From the NCBI RefSeq assembly GCF_000090795.2, contig NW_003546245.1:681316-720556 (forward strand): a stretch of DNA of 39,241 nt. The letters are read 5' to 3'. Positions 21,791 to 34,700 of the stretch are shown here, one piece after another; the stretch's first letter is position 1, and the number at the start of each line of letters is the position of its first letter. The notes beneath the pieces were generated by a model. It saw only the letters and a program-made list of their open reading frames with translations. It was not told where the DNA came from and ran no database searches. Source of the DNA: Amphimedon queenslandica (Eukaryota; Porifera; Demospongiae; Haplosclerida; Niphatidae). The position numbers and the translations under genes were made by a program.

Positions 21791-22046
21791 TGTGATGATC
21801 CCAGTAAGAGCCTAAGAGGCCTCGACGTGTCTCTGAGCTGGGAAGAAGTGAAGCACAAAGAAAATAGCTCTCGGTGCAATTTTATGTTGGCAATTTGGCA
21901 AAAACTGCCAAAAAGATGATAATCTGAAGACCACGCCTATTCTCCGCCCAATAGATATATAACTGGGCCACACCCACTAGTTTAATTCTTACTGCGCATG
22001 CGCATAAGGTGGGGCAAAGAAGGCGTGGATACACGTGTTTTTTAAA
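21791..22046. promoter_or_regulatory. Divergent promoter of kinase-kelch and BRF2-like genes with NRF1-type palindrome
   Basis: 256 bp between start codons. A perfect palindrome TGCGCATGCGCA at 21993-22004 matches the NRF1 consensus, and a CCAAT box lies at 21948-21952. The BRF2 start context (TTTTAAAATGGCGAC) also resembles a YY1/initiator-type ATGGCG. Binding is inferred. Confidence 0.7.
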
Positions 22047-25000
22047 ATGGCGACACCATCTTCTTCCTCAGTTGAAAATGAGCCTCCCTCCTGCCCAGAG
22101 TGTAAGTCTAGGAATCTTGTCAAGGACGCCTGTGCCTCTGAAGATATGCTGGTTGGTTGTATATGATTCTTGGTACTTATTTTAATCCACAAACAGGTTT
22201 GTCATAATTGTGGACACATAGTGGAGGCTGGGTCTTTATGCAATCAATTACCATCACTACAGAGCAGTGGGATGGAGGGAATGAGGCAAACAGGAGCAGG
22301 AGGAGGGAGTAGTCGGTACCACGACTTTCTTATTATTATTGTTGTTATTATTATCATTTAGAGCTGAGATGGCTAAGTATGGGTGGCCGTCTAATTACGA
22401 ACATCAGAGAAAAGTAAGTCACAACTTTTAATATGTTTTTGAGCTGCTTTAGACGAGACTGATAAGTCAAATTAATAAAATCTGCAATCATCTTGGAGTT
22501 AAGAATCATGATAAATCAATCGTAAGTTGTATGTTAATTACCTATCCTTTTTCAAGTGGAATATTTTTTGTGAAATATCTTATTTTTAGGTCTTGGATAG
22601 TTTGAAACATTCCTTCATGGTTGACCTAAAAGGACTAAATGATACCGGAATAGCAGCTGCGTAAGAATAGATAAATGGAATACATTGTTGTTTATTGTAT
22701 TATGAATAGATTAGTGTTTCTTCTAGCGTCAGATCAATCTCTTGATTCGCTAAGAAAAATAAACGTTAGGATTGTTGTTGTTTAGTATCATTATGGTCAT
22801 TATTAGGAAGTTGTTGGACTAAAGGAGAAACAACTGAGGAAATTAGTCAAAAAAATTAAGTCCCTACCACCATTTAGTGATACTGTAATTACAGTAAGGG
22901 AGTATATAGTTGTATAATAATGCATTGATTTATCTCTCCCGTTCTCCTGGTAGCCAAAGAAATCAACAGTACAAGATGTAGTTATTGATTATATTGACAA
23001 ATACAGCATAGAAATGGACACTGAAACAAGGAAAGAATGCATATCCACTGCTTCCAGGTAAAATAATATGACATATCCTTCAGTATTATTCCTTCTAGTA
23101 TGTTTGAGTTATTATTAAATACTGATTTGCAGAAATCTCTTGAGAAATGCTTAGCGTGAGTATATACAGCATTAAAGAATAATATTATGTCTATTTTGTT
23201 TTTTAAAAATTTGTTTCAAAGGTCGCATGGCTCGTCGCTATTATCTGCTATATTGCTACTGTCTGTTGATCATATCAGCAAAGCAAAACTTCATAATGAT
23301 GTAAGTGATGACTAGGAGATTAAAAGGAAATTAAATTTTTATTAAAAGATCTCTCGTTCATTAGAAATTATATAAAGAATTTTCAGAGAAACTTGATGCT
23401 AAGAGCAGGTCTGTGTCCACAGTGAGTTGGAGGGTGTGGTCTTCATTAATTGCATTACCAATAGAATTCTTCTTCTGTTCGGAGACGGTTACTTCATTTA
23501 GCGAAAAAGATACCATCGCTAAGTAAAATTTAATTTGTTGAATTTAAAAATTTTCTTTTTAGGTGATGATCATGAGCTCAAAATGCTGACCATTACGAAA
23601 TATTTGTCTACGATATTACAAAATAAAGCTTATCTTACTGCTGAGAAAAGAGTGTATGCTAGGGGCTCTATAATCATGTTATTTGTAGTTGTAATGTAGG
23701 TCTGATCATGAAAAGAAAGAAGAAATGGTGAGAGAGAGAGAGAGAGGGGGGTCAGTGAAGAGTTAATGGTTATATTATTATGTAGTTAGCTCGAGAGAAA
23801 GAAGAAGAAGCTGCAGGTCAGTCTCAGTCGTTACCATGTCAACCGTCGCCACGGGAACAGTCTCGGTTCCTTTATGCATCGGCCAGTAGCTGGGTTAGTC
23901 CTACACAAAATGAAATTATTTTGTAATGGAATTGTGTTGATGACCAGGTTTCCTACAAAGCATGCTAAGTGAACTAAACAGCATGAGCTTCATGAGCTGA
24001 TAAGGACTACAATACAATACATGGCATTTAGAGCAACTTTAAAAATTCATTAAAAATCCAAATTTGATCTAAATCAGCTCAAACTTTCTACACAACATAA
24101 GAACATGTATATGCATCAGAAAAAATTATAAAAATGGAAAATTCTCTCCTTGCCATTTTTGGCGAAATTTGGCTCGAGACCATAGTACAGGGACTTTGAC
24201 TGGATTTTGGAGCAACTTTAAAAATTCATTAAAAATTCAAATTTGATCGGAATCAGCTCAAACTTTCTACACAACATATAAACATGTATATGTATCAGAA
24301 ACAATTATAAGAATGGAAAATTCTCTTCTTACCATTTTTGGTGAAATTTGGCTCGAGACCCTGTACTATAGTACAGGGACTTTGACTGGATTTTGGAGCA
24401 ACTTTAAAAATTCATAAAAAATCCAAATATTATCAGAATAAGCTTAAACTTTTTACGCAACATAAAAACATGTATATGTATCAGAAACAATTATAAAAAT
24501 GAAGAATTCCTTTCTTACCATTTTTGGGAAAATTTGTCTCTGTAACATTATTGTGATGGACAGTCTCTTACTCTCTCTCTCTCTCTCTTTTATGTTAGGT
24601 TGATGATGATGATGATAGTTTGAGTGATCTTGATGATGATGACATTGAGCAATATCTGGCTACCACTGATGAGGTAAGGCACCACTCATGAGTTCCACTG
24701 GTAATGTTAATTTTTGAAGGATAATACTTTCCCAAAACTATTTTGGGTATTGCTCAATGCCCCCTCTTATTAGCAGCTAGTACATGCGCATGCATGCACC
24801 GTATGTTTATTATTATTATTATTATTATTACGATAACTCACAGTTGATGGTGTCACTGCAGTCTAATTAAATCTACTTGTTGTATATTTTGTTGCTAATT
24901 TAATATAATCAGGAAAGAATCTCATCAAATTCCATTACATAATGTCTAATATGACACAGCAAATATTCTTCGCTCTCTCTCTCTCCCACCATAATTGGCC

Positions 25001-25597
25001 ATGGAAATTGAAATCTTGAAACTTAGTTTTTATAAAATATAAACAAAGCTCCATTATATGTCCTCATGACCTCATTGATTTGTTTTGCTTAATTAAAGGT
25101 TATGATGGATTATCCTGTGTTAGCATTCAATGTTAAGCAGTATGGTTTGTTAGTATGGAGTCATGCCCAGAAGTAAACAAAATGATAATTAATGGAACTG
25201 ACTCTAATTCTCATAGTAATTGCTAAAATTATTCATTACAAATATTATTATTATTATTAATTGCATATTTTGTGCCAATTGGACAGTTGCTATGTTGTCT
25301 TTTTGCCGAGGAAGTAAACCCTCCTGTTTAGACTATTGTGACTATGCACTGGCCATTATGTATGCATAGTTAACTCATTGTCTCCATACTGAGAACTATA
25401 ACCTTAGTAGAAGTTGTAGGTAGTATTTCGTTACCACGCATAGTGCAGCAAGTCTGCATTTTTCTTGCCTTTGTTTTGTTACCATTGCAACCCAATGGTG
25501 TATGTGTGGGTGATACTGGCTGTGTGGTGGTACAATGATGATGATTTATTGTCTATTGTAGATTGAAGACAAGAAGAAGATGATGCCCCTAGATTGA
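22047..25597 (+). CDS. BRF2: TFIIB-related TFIIIB subunit, BRF2-like
   Basis: RNA polymerase III initiation factor that would act with TBP and BDP1. Seventeen small exons, phase-consistent: 22047-22151, 22197-22315, 22362-22413, 22453-22521, 22590-22660, 22710-22764, 22807-22893, 22954-23057, 23099-23155, 23222-23300, 23365-23421, 23465-23522, 23563-23653, 23700-23727, 23786-23893, 24599-24673 and 25562-25597; 416 residues, near human BRF2 (419). A zinc ribbon has C16/C19 and C37/C40 (CPEC, CHNC). The middle reads as two cyclin-like repeats. The C-terminus has an acidic box followed by DIEQYL, as in BRF2 (SEIEQYL). BRF1 is much longer, so BRF2 fits better, but BRF1 or a lineage-specific paralogue is possible. 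The donor after 22151 (GTTGGT) is weak. Exon 9 start at 23099 was chosen because the later acceptor (23133) gives an in-frame stop. Confidence 0.8.
24030..24540. repeat. Satellite array C in BRF2-like intron 15
   Basis: Three monomers with AACATGTAT landmarks at 24102, 24281 and 24467 (spacings 179 and 186), same orientation as array A (CAGCTCAAACTTTCTACACA). The 20 bp palindrome CCCTGTACTATAGTACAGGG occurs at 24359-24378. A degraded copy lacking its left half is near 24178. Confidence 0.9.
24674..25561 (+). other. Last intron of the BRF2-like gene
   Basis: An 888 bp intron before a 36 bp terminal coding exon. It contains an (ATT)n run at about 24807-24831 and TG-rich DNA. I see no ORF or structured element. 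Confidence 0.6.
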
Positions 25598-25753
25598 TTT
25601 CAACTCTCTTCTTATTTTTCATCTTTTTATTCAATAATAATAATAATAATCAGTTATAAGACAATTATTATTGTACATAAACACACACGCTCACAAATGT
25701 TGCATTAAAATAACAATAACAATAATAATGATAATTAATAATAATAATAATAG

Positions 25754-26830
25754 TTATTTTGGAACAACGGCCACGACAATGATAGCAATAGCCAATAGTA
25801 TAGCAATAGTCCACAGAACTGGAGAATAAGGAATAGTAATAATAATATTAGGATCATACATTATTTTAAATATTAACTCACTGCAGCTGCACCATGTCTT
25901 TTCTTTTCTTCTCCTTTCTTCAATCCGTTGGGTTTCTCTTCTAATTCGAGCATCAGCTCTACTAGTACCGGCACTGATATCATCAATCAATACTAACAGC
26001 AATTATTAGTATTATTATTATTATTTTCATTTTTAATTCTCTCACCATTGTGTTCCGAGACTTCATCTTGTATGGCTAGTCCGACCTTTTGCTGTCGTCT
26101 CAAGGCAGCAGATATGGCATCAAGTCCACGGTCTTGCTCTAAACGAAACAAAAAGAAAAATTGTTTAAAAAAGTATAACGACTGGCTCTATACACGTAGT
26201 ATTATTAATGACATAATTTCATTAGAAGCAAAACCACAATGAATTTAGTTTGTAGTAAGTGATGAATGACGTAGCATGAATCTATCATGATTCTGTCATA
26301 CAGCAGAGTGTATAATTACAACAGTAGGTGATGCAACTGAGATAAACTCTAAGACTCAATTAGATCCACATCCTATTCCCCACAAACAATTAGGTACTAA
26401 TGATATTCAGTATTACATCATGCTAGTATTAATAATACAATACTTGATGCTTTCCTCTTACGCTATACAACTCTACCTGCTATCATTTGTCTCTGCTGCT
26501 GTTGCAGTTCGTCTGGCGTCATCCTCTGACCAATTCCAGGACCAACTCCGCCCAAGCCGGAGGAATAGGGATGTGACTGAAATGTGTCGTCATGGTCACC
26601 GAAAGAGCGTGAGGAACTATCACCGATCCTATTGAACTGATCCAATCTGTGTGGAAAGGAAGAAGTAACAATTCTACTCCATTCAATCTACTTGTCTGTT
26701 AGTTGATCCAGCTGTTTCTGTCTCTGAGCCCGCTCCCTTTCAGACCTTTATCAAGTTAAGGAAAGGATTAGTGTTGAAATGATGTGCGTGAACGGAGTGC
26801 CAACATGCACCATCATTCTACAACAAGGCA

Positions 26831-26866
<36 letters not shown>

Positions 26867-28050
26867 GTAATGTATATAGTAAGAGTAATGAAGAAAGAGG
26901 GTATGTGTGTGTGTGTGGATACAGTGAGTGGTGTTTGAGTTGTCTCTTTAGTGAATTAAGTCCTTGCTTGTATTCGCTCATCATCGAAGCCACATCGTCA
27001 CTCCTCACCTGAAATATGATATTAAATACTACTAATAATAATGAAAGTAAATATGAATGTTGAACTATAATATATTCTGAAACCATTCCCAAAGTTGAAA
27101 TGCTTATGAATGCATTGTAGTATATAATTTGCTGATTCATTATTTCAATGGGAAAGGAAAACTCATTTACTTTAGAATTGGCAGGGATGTTAAAAGTGAC
27201 AGCCAAAAACAACTTGGTGATATCAAAATGTACAGGATACAAAACCATTAGCAAATTATTATCATCAGCTGATGTGTAATATAAATGTACTACTATAATC
27301 ATCGTTATAATAATAATAATAATGTCTATAAATGTCTGTAACATGTGACTAAAATTATGATGGTGCTCTCCCTTCCACCCACTCCCTTTCCCCTCTCTTG
27401 GAAGCCAAAAAACTGAGAGAGAGAGAGTGAGACAGTCCAAATTAGGTTATTATAGAAGAGATCTGAGTTAGTTTTTATTGACTTCCTCCTCCACACACAC
27501 TCACTTGCTCTACTTTCTACACTTTGACTTTTACTTTTTTGAGTAGGTGTCAATTAAAAATCAATGAAATAATCGGTAAAATTTAACAATTTGTACTTAA
27601 ATCTCTTTTCAAGATATATAATAACTTGCTACAGGGTCTGAAGTTCTATAATGAGTACAGTTTCATCTCATGCATGATCTCTTGATTCAATCAATGATTC
27701 CATATGTGATTCAATCAATGATTTCTTCACGCGTTACCCTTCTTTAATTGAATCGTGATTAATTGCATTGTAATGTACAGTACAACTGTCACAGTCCTAA
27801 TAGGTTCAATATACACCAACACTTTCACAAATACGCCATTAAATATAACATAATTTATGTACAAATAATATATTATTAATTATTTACTTGTGCCCCACCC
27901 CCTTCAAGCCTAGATTCAATCTGATAGCTTAGATCTATAAGGTAGTCATAGTCACTAGACCTGTAGAGAGGGAGACAAAAGAAAGGATTACCACATCTTC
28001 TACACAAAATGAGTTATTTCTTACCAAGTATCCTGAGCTCTGTAAGCCAT
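25754..28050 (-). CDS. STX8: Syntaxin-8 (Qc-SNARE)
   Basis: Endosomal/lysosomal SNARE. Eight phase-consistent exons: 28050-28025, 27960-27888, 27008-26923, 26745-26692, 26646-26477, 26138-26046, 25992-25882 and 25818-25754; 225 residues (human 236). The N-terminus (DTWSSDYDYLIDLSYQIESR) matches the start of the STX8 N-terminal helices. The SNARE motif begins EQDRGLDAISAALRRQQK and continues VLIDDISAGTSRADARIR. It ends in a C-terminal anchor (LWTIAILLAIAIIVVAVVPK), with a Cys pair (WCSC) just before the membrane. Compared with family SEHN versus DEQN, the expected zero-layer Gln is His (codon 26052-26050). BRF2-like and STX8 stops converge with 156 bp between them. Confidence 0.9.
26833..26862. 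repeat. (GT)n microsatellite in STX8 intron 3
   Basis: Fifteen GT dinucleotides, with a shorter GT run at about 26904-26917 near the splice donor of the exon at 26923. Confidence 0.92.
27009..27887 (-). other. STX8 intron 2
   Basis: An 879 bp AT-rich intron with a repeated GATTCAATCAATGATT word at about 27683-27722 and a CT-rich tract. No gene is seen; short frames here are not coding-like. Confidence 0.55.
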
Positions 28051-28745
28051 TTCTATTTTGGTGGGAGGAGTCGATACGCCCTTGGATCGTATACGGAGAT
28101 ATTATAAAAGATGTCATGACTTGAATCAATATACGGAGTTATGCGGTATCCCGTTACACTACATTTAAAGTGGTCACTGGTCAGTCAGTGGTCACACAAA
28201 ATACACACAAACTGAGTCAGAAGTCAGAGAGAGACCGTTTACCTTCCAAGGGCTCTCAGTTACCATCTGTTGCTACAAGATAGAAAGGAAAGAATCAAAG
28301 GAAAGGTGAGTACCTCCAGTAATGTCTACCCTGCCGGTTGTACAGGGAAAGAAAGACAGACCATTCTTTACATTACATAATTCTAGCATTGAGCTGGTTA
28401 TTGTACCTCTGTGTGTTTGGTGGTGGTGGTATGGCTTAAAGCTTAGGGCAGCTAATGGCTCTCATGCTTTGACTGAAAACTGAAACTTAGTCTTGACACA
28501 TAATGTCAACATTAACTGTATATACAGAGTTCCCCCCCCCTCTCTCTCTCTCTCCTTCCTTCCTCTTCTCTTTCTCTCCCTCTATTTTATGCTTACTTGG
28601 TACTGCATGTACCGTATCATTTACATTTAATCTTTTTGCTAGTGTTAGGGCTGAGACTATATTTGTGCATGTTCTTGCATCATTCTCTCTCTGATACCCT
28701 TCTTTCTTTATCCTTTTCCTTCTCTCTCTTTCTCTAGCGATCACA
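28051..28745. promoter_or_regulatory. Divergent 5' region of STX8 and MRTF, with probable MRTF 5' UTR intron
   Basis: The MRTF ATG lies 8 bp after an acceptor (TTTCTCTAG, exon starts 28738). A strong donor (GAAAG|GTGAGT) ends a probable untranslated first exon at 28305. That puts the MRTF transcription start between about 28060 and 28250, within ~250 bp of the STX8 start. No convincing TATA or CArG box was seen. Confidence 0.6.
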
Positions 28746-31700
28746 ATGGCCACTTTAGAAGAAGACATGACTCAAAGCTCTCCTTCGCCTAATGCAGTCG
28801 ACTATTCATCAAAAGACAGGACCATAGTTACAGAAGGTTAGCGCTTTCCCTTTCACCCATCATTTCTCTCCGTAGCATATATGTATGCGTACATTTATCG
28901 TCTCTCATCTATTCTGGTCGTTTTTTATTGTTATTAAAATATCACTATTATTAAAATTTCATTATTATTACTACTATTACACATGATTATCTGCTAGTAT
29001 GATATCAGTTACAGCAGTCATTTGTGTGTTAGTATTCATTGGGCTACAGGAAATGTACTGTTTGCCACATGTGCCACTTCTTTTTGTCCCCCCCCCCCTC
29101 TCTCTCTCTCTATCACTATCCATCTCTTGTTACTTTCCCTCTCTCTTGGCTTTTTCTTTTTGTCACTTTCCCTAATCTCTTGTTCCTCTTTCTTTCTTCA
29201 TTTCTCCTTCCTTCCATTTATCTATCTATCTATCTCTCTTGTCACAAGCATTCTTTTCTACATTTTCATGGCACAGCCTTTGTGTTCATTCAAGGGAAGT
29301 CATTAATAAGTTTCTTTGGAGATTGATTGCATATAATTGCCTTACCCTTTGTACCTAATTGGTTTTGAGAAAACATTTTAAAGTTGGGCGATGATAATCT
29401 TGTTTATTTGGCCTCTTTCTGATCTAATTTATCCTTTAAAATCGCTTTCTTATTACCTGTGGTGGGATGGTAGAGAGAGGGAGAGAGACAGACAGTGTGA
29501 GTGGTGAAGTACTTGTCCATATACAAGTCTACATTGTACTTTACATATTTTTCATTAATTCATATGCATTGCTATTTTGTACAAGTACAGGCACATCGAC
29601 ATGCTATTAACAACCTTTTTGATCTTCAAGAACAATAATTTGTTTCTTGTATTAAATGCATCTACATGTGTACATAGTACATAGTACTGAGCCCTGCTGT
29701 GCTAATGACCCAAGACTCATAAATTGATGGTCAGGGCCAAAAGAGTGTTAAAAAGAAGAGAACAAAAGAAAAGAGAGAGGGAAACAGAACTTGAATGCAT
29801 GTGCATATATCACTGAATAGAAGGCGTTATATTGCTTTATAAGCTCTACATACCTTGTAAATGATAATACTTTGTTGTACAGCACCAGTATCCTTATTTC
29901 ATAGTTGTTACTATGAATGGTTTCAGTTTGATCACTACAGTCTATTGACTGCCTATACACTCAGTGTTCCAGTAGCAGTCGTATTGGTGGTTAGCTCTGA
30001 GGGTTCAGTCTTGTGGTGGTTGGCCTAATTGGTTGGTAGTTGAAAGGAAGACTTTGAGCAACTTCTGTTTATATTGTTTGTCCTTATGGGAAATGTAAAG
30101 AGATTCTGCAAGAGATGGAGATGGCGTGTGAGAGAAGGGGGAGGAAAGTTTAGTGATTGTGTGGGTAGTGGTGTGTGTACCGAGTCTAATTGATGATGTT
30201 GTTAGTGTTATTTCCATTCTTCTCTCTCATTTATTCTCTCTTATACCGATTGTCATTGTCTTTAATCTTTCTTTCTCTCTTTTACTTTAGAACTTGAAAA
30301 GAAGTTAAAGTTCAGAGCTGAGAGGGACTCACTCATTCAGAAGAATATCCTTCCAGGTCAGTCAGTTAGTGACTCAATGATATTCAGGGGTAGGGAAAAG
30401 CCAGGCCAGTGATAATGGTATTAATGTGAAAACTGGTCAGCACATTTTCAGGAAGTTAATCTTCCTAATATGTAAAGGAGAAGTGTCGATCGACAGATCA
30501 TTCTCTTAAAATTTTAAAAGCCTGTTTTTTATTTATGTATGTTTTATCATTGTACATGTATGCATGTATAAAGATACGACGTGTACATGTACATGTGCAT
30601 GCATAGTACGTGAGTCAGACTAAAGAGATATTTGCTGTACTGTCAGTTATCATTGTTTATTGTTTAAAGTATTGTTATTATTGTTTGTATAGCTCTCCAT
30701 ATCCCCCTCTACATGCATCAGTATCTCTCCTTCACACATATGTACATGTACATGTATGCATTGTATGTCTCTGTTTGTAATGAAAACTGATCTTGTTTCA
30801 TGTAAAATGAATAGATAAGACATCGTGTTCATATGCTGAGATTATATACTAGTACACATACATGTATATGTACATGTATGCTCAATCCCACTCCATGAGC
30901 ATTACAGTGTAACAGTGTATTAACGCCTTGTGGTGGAATGTCTGGTTATGATCACTCATAGATTGTTGCTCAATCGTGTGATCTTATTCAATTTTCTCTA
31001 CTACGCTATAATAATAATTGACAGTCTGAACACTCACATAGCACTCATCAGTTGACACACGTACATTTACAACCAGTGTTCTACTATACTTTTTAATTAT
31101 TCCTTTCCTCTTCTTGTAGCTGTATCAGCTTCATCAATAATACTGGCTCAGACACAGCAGCTAGCCAGGGCAAAGGTAAAGGAACTTGTTCATTAATGTC
31201 TACACACATTGAGTCTTTGTGGGTTATTCAGTCTGTGTGGTTTCTACATGTGCATTTCCTCTTTCACATGCTTCTACATGTTCTTCAATTCCTCTCTCTC
31301 TCTCTTCCTTTACAGACAGCTGATGTATTACAACAGAAATTGAGGGACAGAGTCTCCAGAAGTGAATTATTAAAGAGAAACATATTACCAGGTCAGTTGA
31401 TGCATACATTGCACAGTCCAGTAAACCATAATACTTAATTACTACACAAACCAGTATCTTAATAGCATATCTGTGTGTCTATAGCATTATACAATATATA
31501 GGCCTAATACTAAATTATGTTGTTCAGAGTAGTAACCTTTAATTATGTAATACAATCCCATATATTATTACTACACTCAAGCTTTGTAGTTCTTGTTCAT
31601 ACAGTACAGCATGTGTGTGGTGGTGGGAAAATGAGTATCAGTGTCAGCTGTGTGTTTTTTCTTGGGAATTTTGAGCCTATTAGCAAAACACTGTAGTCTT

Positions 31701-34700
31701 TCATTGAGTTCATTTAGTAGTACATACCTTGATATCTTTTTCTAAGGCACCATATCCCATTACACTATAGCATATCCCCGTCATAATACAATATACCAGT
31801 CATTTACTGAATTACCACCAAATGAGCTTCAATTCAGAGGAGGGTTTACTTTTAACCTTATAACATCATCTGGCTTATGGTCAGCTCCCACTATGTAACA
31901 CCTGTCTGGGAAGACAAATTGTTTTTAGTATGTGCATATCAACATGTATATATGCATGTACATGTACATTTATATATGCATGTACATTTATATGTACATG
32001 TACATAATATATACACGTACATATGCACGTACACTGTACATGTATACTGTGTGTGTGATGCATGCGTCATGGATGTATGCATGTACATGTGTATCATGTA
32101 AATCAATTTACGGACATCATACTTAAAATATTTATGCTACAATAGTTTATAATGATAGCCTGTCAGTTTGTCAACACTGGGTGTATACATAGTGTGTACC
32201 CAGTAATCATCATTTGATATAGTTTCGGTATCATCAAGTGATACTGTAATACATGTACTGTAGCTGGCAATACATGTACATGGATATTGTACACTTTCAG
32301 ACTGTCTTCCAGTCATATTTACACTTCATTTGACCTTTCTGTCCATCAAAAGGAAGTAAAATGTTATTTTGCCAATGTCCTCCTATAGCTTAATTCATTA
32401 ATATATATTGGATATCAGCTCTTTACTCTCTCTGTGATTGTGTTTAGTAAATAAATCCTTACGTAGGTAAAGTGTAATTGCATTAGGATTGTATTTACTA
32501 ATTGTTTCTCTTGGTATTGTTATAAGGCGTTATTATAAGTGACATATTTATCATGTCACTTTAATACAATTACTGTACTATATGGGGGATGAGAATGAGA
32601 GAAAATTTAAAACAATGTACTCATTCTCTCTCCCTCTCTTTCTCTCTCTTGTTCTTTAGACATCAAAGATGTTGTTGATCCTTCTCTTCATGCTCAACAC
32701 TTGCAGCTACAGAAGAAAAGACTCGCCGATGATCTCAATGACAGAATAGCCAACCGCCCCGGGGTACTAGAACTAGTCAAGGACAGGATACTAGAACCGA
32801 CAAACCTTTCACTAGCAGAAGCTGCTTTATCAGTTGGTACATCAATGAAATCCCCACCACAGCAGCAGCTTCAGTTTTATTCAGGACCCCATGATCACAA
32901 ACTATCAGAATCAACAAGTCCTCTAGCGTCTTCTCCTGGTGATCCTTATGGTGAGTCCTCATCTCCTCCTTGTCTTACGTCCCCTCCTACTGTTGGTCAT
33001 CTTCACAGTAGTCTGGGTCGTCCACCATTGAAGCAGAGTACTAGTGATGTTGGTAAAGTTCCTTCTCCTAGTCAGTCTAGGAAGAAACAGCACAAAGGAA
33101 AGTATAGGAAGCTTCGTTATCACGAGTACGTACCGCCGACCAAAAGTAACGGGAAGGGTGGGAAGACCACGCCCTCAAAGCCTCCGAAACTAGACACGCC
33201 CTATGCCCTCCTCCTTCAACAGCAGCAAGTGTTCCTACAGCTACAGGTTCTTCAGCAGCAGTATCCTAACGGGGTCCTTGCTCAGAAACTACCCGATCTA
33301 CTCAAGAACATGCCGGCCTCCATGACAGAGAAAGCACAAGCTATGCTGAAGCCTAAAGTCCCTGGGATTGAGCCCCAGAAGACCAGCGTAGCCAGCGGTG
33401 CGTCTGTGACTAAGACGCACGAGATACCGGACGATATAAGGGTTCATGGTCCCAATGGGACGGTGATAACAGTCCGACTGGACGAACTAAAGGTGAACAG
33501 TTTGAAATCGACTTGCAAAGAGATGAACCTCATTGTCTCTGGAAAGAAAGTCGAACTGATAGAGAGACTGTTGGAGCATAGTAATGGAGTCCTCCCTTCT
33601 TCAGTATTACAGGATCAAAAGAAGCCAACAGGGCACCAGGTCAGCCAGGGCCAGAGTTTTGAGTCTCAGATGTCCAACACGACCTCACCCGAGTCTCCCT
33701 CTCCATCTCCTGTGTTCCAATATTCTGCAAAAGCTCTTGGATCTGCGTCTTTCTCTTCTTTCTTTCAGTCAAAGGAGAACGGAGGAATATCCACCATGGA
33801 GGGATTAGATGTTACTCCAGAGTCTTTAGCAAAATTTGCGAAAGGTCCTAACCCTCCTCCGTTAAAGGCTGACTCTAAACATTTAGCGTCGGTCAAACTA
33901 TCACAAGTTGTCCCTGAGGCAAGCACTGGCTCCTCCTCAATTGGAGGACAAAGAAACTTTAATTTCTCCAAGTCTCTTCCTTCTTCTCCACAGCAGGTTT
34001 CACCGACTGGTTCTACCAGTGACCTTATCAATGACCTCATGGAACAGTCCCCACTACCAATGCAACAACCCAACCAGACCACACTATCCCCCGACTCTCT
34101 ACTTGTATCCTCCTCCTCCTCCTCCCGTTTCTCTCCCTCCCATCAAACCATCACCAGTAGCCTCACTGTTACGCCAGTCGACCACAATACCTACCTATCG
34201 ACCGGTCGTCACGGGCGGTGCTCCCTCCCCAACCCCCCTCCTCCTTATCCCGGGCTGCAACACAATCACTCGTTTGATCAGGTCTCCTCCAATTACCTTT
34301 ACCCCTCTCACCGCCACCCTCCCAATCATGTTCCCAGACTATCAACCATACCTGGTCAACCCCAGCGCTCGTACAGTGTCTCTGGTCCATCTTTAGGCCA
34401 GCGGTCGGCGAGTCTTGATATTCCTCATGGTCATTCTCACCTCTCTCAACAGCAAAGCACTCTATTGGCTCAGATCAGTAAACCAGCTATTCCTAATAAT
34501 GATAGTTTCCTCTTTCCTGCTGATGAGGGGGCACCAGCCTCTGATCTAATGGATGTGAGTTAAGAGAGAAAGAGAGAGCAAATATTTATTTATATTTAGT
34601 ATGCGTACTTTAACTGTTTGCTAATTGTCAAGGCATGGTTTCCCACAGAATCTTGGCTTAGTGCTCAGAAAATGATTAGCAAAAGCCTGTCAAAGTCCCT

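Noticed and set aside
23133-23155. In-frame stop in the BRF2-like gene suggesting a pseudogene
   Set aside because: It arises only if exon 9 starts at 23133. Using the acceptor at 23098 restores phase and keeps similarity.
26751-27440. 229-residue minus-strand frame in the STX8 region
   Set aside because: Most of it is intron with GT and AT repeats; only 26923-27008 is coding, in the same frame, as STX8 exon 3.
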